From contig NZ_CM001776.1 of NCBI RefSeq assembly GCF_000332275.1, positions 4,152,008-4,216,007 of the forward strand: a DNA stretch of 64,000 nucleotides, read 5' to 3'. A program made the translations under genes and the position numbers. The notes under the pieces were generated by a model. That model did not search any database and was not told the origin of the DNA. It was given only the letters and a program-made list of their open reading frames with translations. This document shows positions 61,522 to 64,000 of the stretch, one piece after another; position 1 is the first letter of the stretch; each line of letters begins with the position of its first letter. This DNA is from Synechococcus sp. PCC 7336 (GTDB lineage: Bacteria; Cyanobacteriota; Cyanobacteriia; Thermostichales; PCC-7336).

Positions 61522-63237
61522 ATGAAAATACTTAAATTTTGCTTTGGTCTCCTGCTGGCTTCGCTGTTCATTTTTCTCCCCACGAGCACATGGCAGCCCG
61601 CCCCCACCGACGGCTTGCAGACGCTGGCCGTGCAGTTAGACGGTCGCAAAAAACCGTTGGATACCGTTGCTCGCGAAGCTATAACGCAGATGCACGGGTC
61701 GGTCAATTACCAGCCAGTTAATGGCGAGAAGTTGGACTATCTGAGCACCTATTTGTCAATCTGGTGGAACGATCGCGATTGGAATCGAGAGCCCTTCATC
61801 CTGGTCGACTATCGTCCGCTGAAGGAAGCCGTGGGGCTGGATGGAGAACGCAAATACTTCAGCTTTCAAGAATTGATGCAGTCTGAATTGCCGCAGGCGT
61901 TCGGGCAGGCGCAGCAAAAGCAAGCCGCCGATCGCGATCTGAGTCGAGGCGATCGCGAAGCCCTCACCGTGGCCGATCGGATGTCGCTGATGTTGGATAC
62001 GGTGGCGAACCGCAATGCCGTGCCCCTCGTGCCCCATCCCACTGATGCGAAAGGGACTTGGGTGGGGATCGAGCGAGCTGCAGAGTATTACGACGCCGAA
62101 AGAGCAGCGGCTCTGCTGGATGCATTTCAGCTCCTGCAGTCAACCTATCTCCGTCTCGGCGATGCCGCAGCGATCGCGCCAATGGCGCAGGAACTGCACC
62201 GTCAGTTGCAGCAGTTGAGTCCCGAGGTATATCCCGGCGATCGCGTCTTGGCACGCGAGGTGTTTTTCAATCGCTTGCATGCTTTTGGCAAGACGTGGAA
62301 GATTTTTGCGCTGGCGTTTGTGGCCATGTTGGCGGTGACGCTGCTGCCCCTACCCAATGGGTATTGGACTGCGATGGGGATATTTGTGGCGGGATTGGGC
62401 ATCCAGATTTACGGATTTGCCCTGCGGATTCAGGTGGCCGATCGCCCGCCAGTCACCAATATGTACGAGTCGGTGGTGTGGGTGGGGTTTGGCATTGCGG
62501 CACTGGCAACAGCCTTCGAGCTGCGCACTCGGGCTCGCTACTATCTCTTGGCCGCAGCTCCGCTGGCGATCGCCGCTCTAGTGTTGGCAGATAGTTTGCC
62601 AGTGGTGTTGGATGCTCGCATTCAGCCACTCGTGCCGGTATTGCGGGATAATTTTTGGTTGAGCGTCCACGTCCCGACGATTGCGTTGAGCTATGCCTGT
62701 TTTGCGCTGGCAATGGGATTGGGGCATATTATTTTGGGTCATTATTTATTCGCCTCGAGCGCAACGCAGCGGTTGCAGAAGTTGTCGAAATTGAATTACA
62801 GCGTCTTGCAGGTGGGGGTGTTGCTCTTAGCTGCCGGCATTATTTTGGGTGGCATTTGGGCGCACTTTTCTTGGGGTCGTTTTTGGGGCTGGGACCCGAA
62901 GGAAACTTGGGCGGCGATCGCTCTGCTCTGCTATCTGGCTCCCCTCCACGGTCGCTTTGTCGGCTGGACGAACAATTTCGGTTTGGCGGTGGCTAGCGTG
63001 GTGTCCTTTAATGCTGTTCTGATGGCTTGGTATGGGGTCAACTTTGTCTTGGGTCGGGGGTTACACAGTTACGGTTTCGGCACCGGAGGTTCTGGCTGGA
63101 TTGGAGCTTGGGTGGCTCTCGATCTGGCCTTCGTCTTAGCTGCTGCACTGCGACATCGAGCTGGATTGCCTGCAAGCTCCAACAGTTCAGCTCCTGTAGA
63201 AGAGCAGCGAGAGCCAGTCGGCAACTTGTCCCTCTAG
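61522..63237 (+). CDS. ccsA: CcsA-type cytochrome c maturation protein with N-terminal extension
   Basis: A 571-residue protein from ATG 61522. The N-terminal 300 residues (signal-like helix, then LAVQLDGRKKPLDTVAREAI and LSTYLSIWWNDRDWNR) resemble the periplasmic part of large CcsA proteins of non-photosynthetic bacteria. The C-terminal half is the haem-handling domain with the W-W-D motif WGRFWGWDPKETWAAIALLCY and histidines in HVPTIALSYA and HLFIYP-like LAPLHGRFVGW. Standard cyanobacterial CcsA is near 340 residues. It pairs with ccs1. Confidence 0.88.
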   Translation: MKILKFCFGLLLASLFIFLPTSTWQPAPTDGLQTLAVQLDGRKKPLDTVAREAITQMHGSVNYQPVNGEKLDYLSTYLSIWWNDRDWNREPFILVDYRPLKEAVGLDGERKYFSFQELMQSELPQAFGQAQQKQAADRDLSRGDREALTVADRMSLMLDTVANRNAVPLVPHPTDAKGTWVGIERAAEYYDAERAAALLDAFQLLQSTYLRLGDAAAIAPMAQELHRQLQQLSPEVYPGDRVLAREVFFNRLHAFGKTWKIFALAFVAMLAVTLLPLPNGYWTAMGIFVAGLGIQIYGFALRIQVADRPPVTNMYESVVWVGFGIAALATAFELRTRARYYLLAAAPLAIAALVLADSLPVVLDARIQPLVPVLRDNFWLSVHVPTIALSYACFALAMGLGHIILGHYLFASSATQRLQKLSKLNYSVLQVGVLLLAAGIILGGIWAHFSWGRFWGWDPKETWAAIALLCYLAPLHGRFVGWTNNFGLAVASVVSFNAVLMAWYGVNFVLGRGLHSYGFGTGGSGWIGAWVALDLAFVLAAALRHRAGLPASSNSSAPVEEQREPVGNLSL

Positions 63238-63350
63238 GCAGAGATTGCGCAAGCAAAGTCGAGGGTCTCAGACAGCCCTTCCGCACAATCCTCAAACTTT
63301 TCACCCAGTGGAGCGAGAGACCAAAGGCGATCCGCAATTCTACCTTCGAT

Positions 63351-63698
63351 CTAAAGTATTTCTGATATACCCTGATAGAGGTATTCCCGAACCCTATCTC
63401 TATAATTTAGACTTGAATCTAATGAGATAAAGTCTGCGCTATCAAGCTGAGGTCGAATTTTTTCACGATCTCTAAAGATACGGCTGAAGACATAAGAAAT
63501 CAGTTTTTCCTTGCGGCCATACCGAGTCAAGGCTTGAGTATTAAAGATCTGATAATTTTCATTCAAGAGTGATTCTAATTCTTCAGTGATGATTGAAATG
63601 GTGCTGTCGATCGGTGAGGTTTTCATGGTTAGATCGTCCCGATCTGTAGAGATCGATATATGGGTTTGAAACAAAGTTCGAATACTTTTTCTCATCAC
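63351..63698 (-). CDS. Hypothetical protein (pair, downstream)
   Basis: A 115-residue AT-rich protein (RKSIRTLFQTHISISTDRDD, STISIITEELESLLNENYQI, KLISYVFSRIFRDREKIRPQ). Its start overlaps the stop of the next upstream gene, so the two are translated together. No family is recognised. Confidence 0.6.
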   Translation of the reverse strand: MMRKSIRTLFQTHISISTDRDDLTMKTSPIDSTISIITEELESLLNENYQIFNTQALTRYGRKEKLISYVFSRIFRDREKIRPQLDSADFISLDSSLNYRDRVREYLYQGISEIL

Positions 63699-63964
63699 AA
63701 CATTGACTTTTTCGAAGTACTGAGATCTTGTTTTGTTCGATCGAGCATCTCTAAGGAAAGTCGAATGCCTTCGAGAGCTTTTGCAGGAGTGATTTCTCCT
63801 TGGGTTTCTAAGTCGTAGAGATGGCTAATGCGTCGAGCAAACCGCTGCAAGCAATCTAAATAGATTGTCTCTTCGATCTGGCTCTGCAAGAATGAAAACT
63901 CCGTTAGAGATTTATGTGGGATAGAAGAGGCTTTCGTTGCTTGCGAGGACATCAGGTTCTCCAT
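63695..63964 (-). CDS. Hypothetical protein (pair, upstream)
   Basis: An 89-residue helical protein (ENLMSSQATKASSIPHKSLT, IEETIYLDCLQRFARRISHL, GEITPAKALEGIRLSLEMLD). It overlaps the next gene by 4 bp. AT-rich and unlike its GC-rich neighbours. Function unknown. Confidence 0.6.
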   Translation of the reverse strand: MENLMSSQATKASSIPHKSLTEFSFLQSQIEETIYLDCLQRFARRISHLYDLETQGEITPAKALEGIRLSLEMLDRTKQDLSTSKKSML

Positions 63965-64000
63965 GTCAGGACTTTAAAAAGACTGAGAAATGATAGAAGC

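Overview
The window is a piece of a cyanobacterial chromosome. It contains psbO, an ndh operon, a tocopherol-type methyltransferase and a very high density of the HIP1 palindrome GCGATCGC. It holds no rRNA, recognisable tRNA or CRISPR array. The species cannot be fixed from the sequence.

Layout. Positions 1-430 carry the 3' end of a YoeB-type toxin and one copy of a repeat of about 300 bp. Positions 0.5-11.3 kb hold part of a contractile injection system (eCIS): an AAA+ ATPase, two DUF4255 proteins, one sheath, three tube proteins, two tail-assembly-chaperone-like proteins and a DUF6760 frame that has no start codon of its own. A histidine kinase and a LuxR-type regulator lie in the same cluster. 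Baseplate, spike and tape-measure genes are absent, so this is only part of the machine. The cluster is coupled to a SAM-hydrolase gene whose 3' end was duplicated around a two-gene AT-rich island (12.1-13.8 kb).

14-34.5 kb is mostly housekeeping: three Uma2 genes, a LysE exporter, thyX with an in-frame intein, a universal stress protein, queA, a TSUP permease, cobW, an orphan cytosine methyltransferase, a Doc/AbrB module, lysC, class I aldolase and a rhomboid. 34.5-39.6 kb is ndhH-A-I-G-E (in the plastid gene order) and pheA. 39.6-45 kb is a scarred zone: IS630 remnant, HigBA-like module, a parA stub cut by the second, inverted copy of the 300-bp repeat, psbO, lapA-like and a decayed speA. 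45.3-49.9 kb has an Mla-type ATPase and MlaD, followed by a tandem duplication of an Rpn/DUF4351 nuclease gene. 49.9-55.2 kb has thiG, a radical SAM protein, an HNH endonuclease and several toxin-antitoxin genes or remnants.

55.3-63.2 kb is the most striking region. A leftward operon encodes a membrane-anchored globin, a pentahaem-like and a hexahaem cytochrome c, a monohaem Tll0287-like lipoprotein, a membrane protein with two H-X13-H pairs and an HCF164/TxlA-like thioredoxin. It diverges from large System II cytochrome c maturation genes (ResB/Ccs1 and CcsA). Together they look like a dedicated membrane electron-transfer chain with its own haem-attachment machinery. Function is inferred from domain content only.
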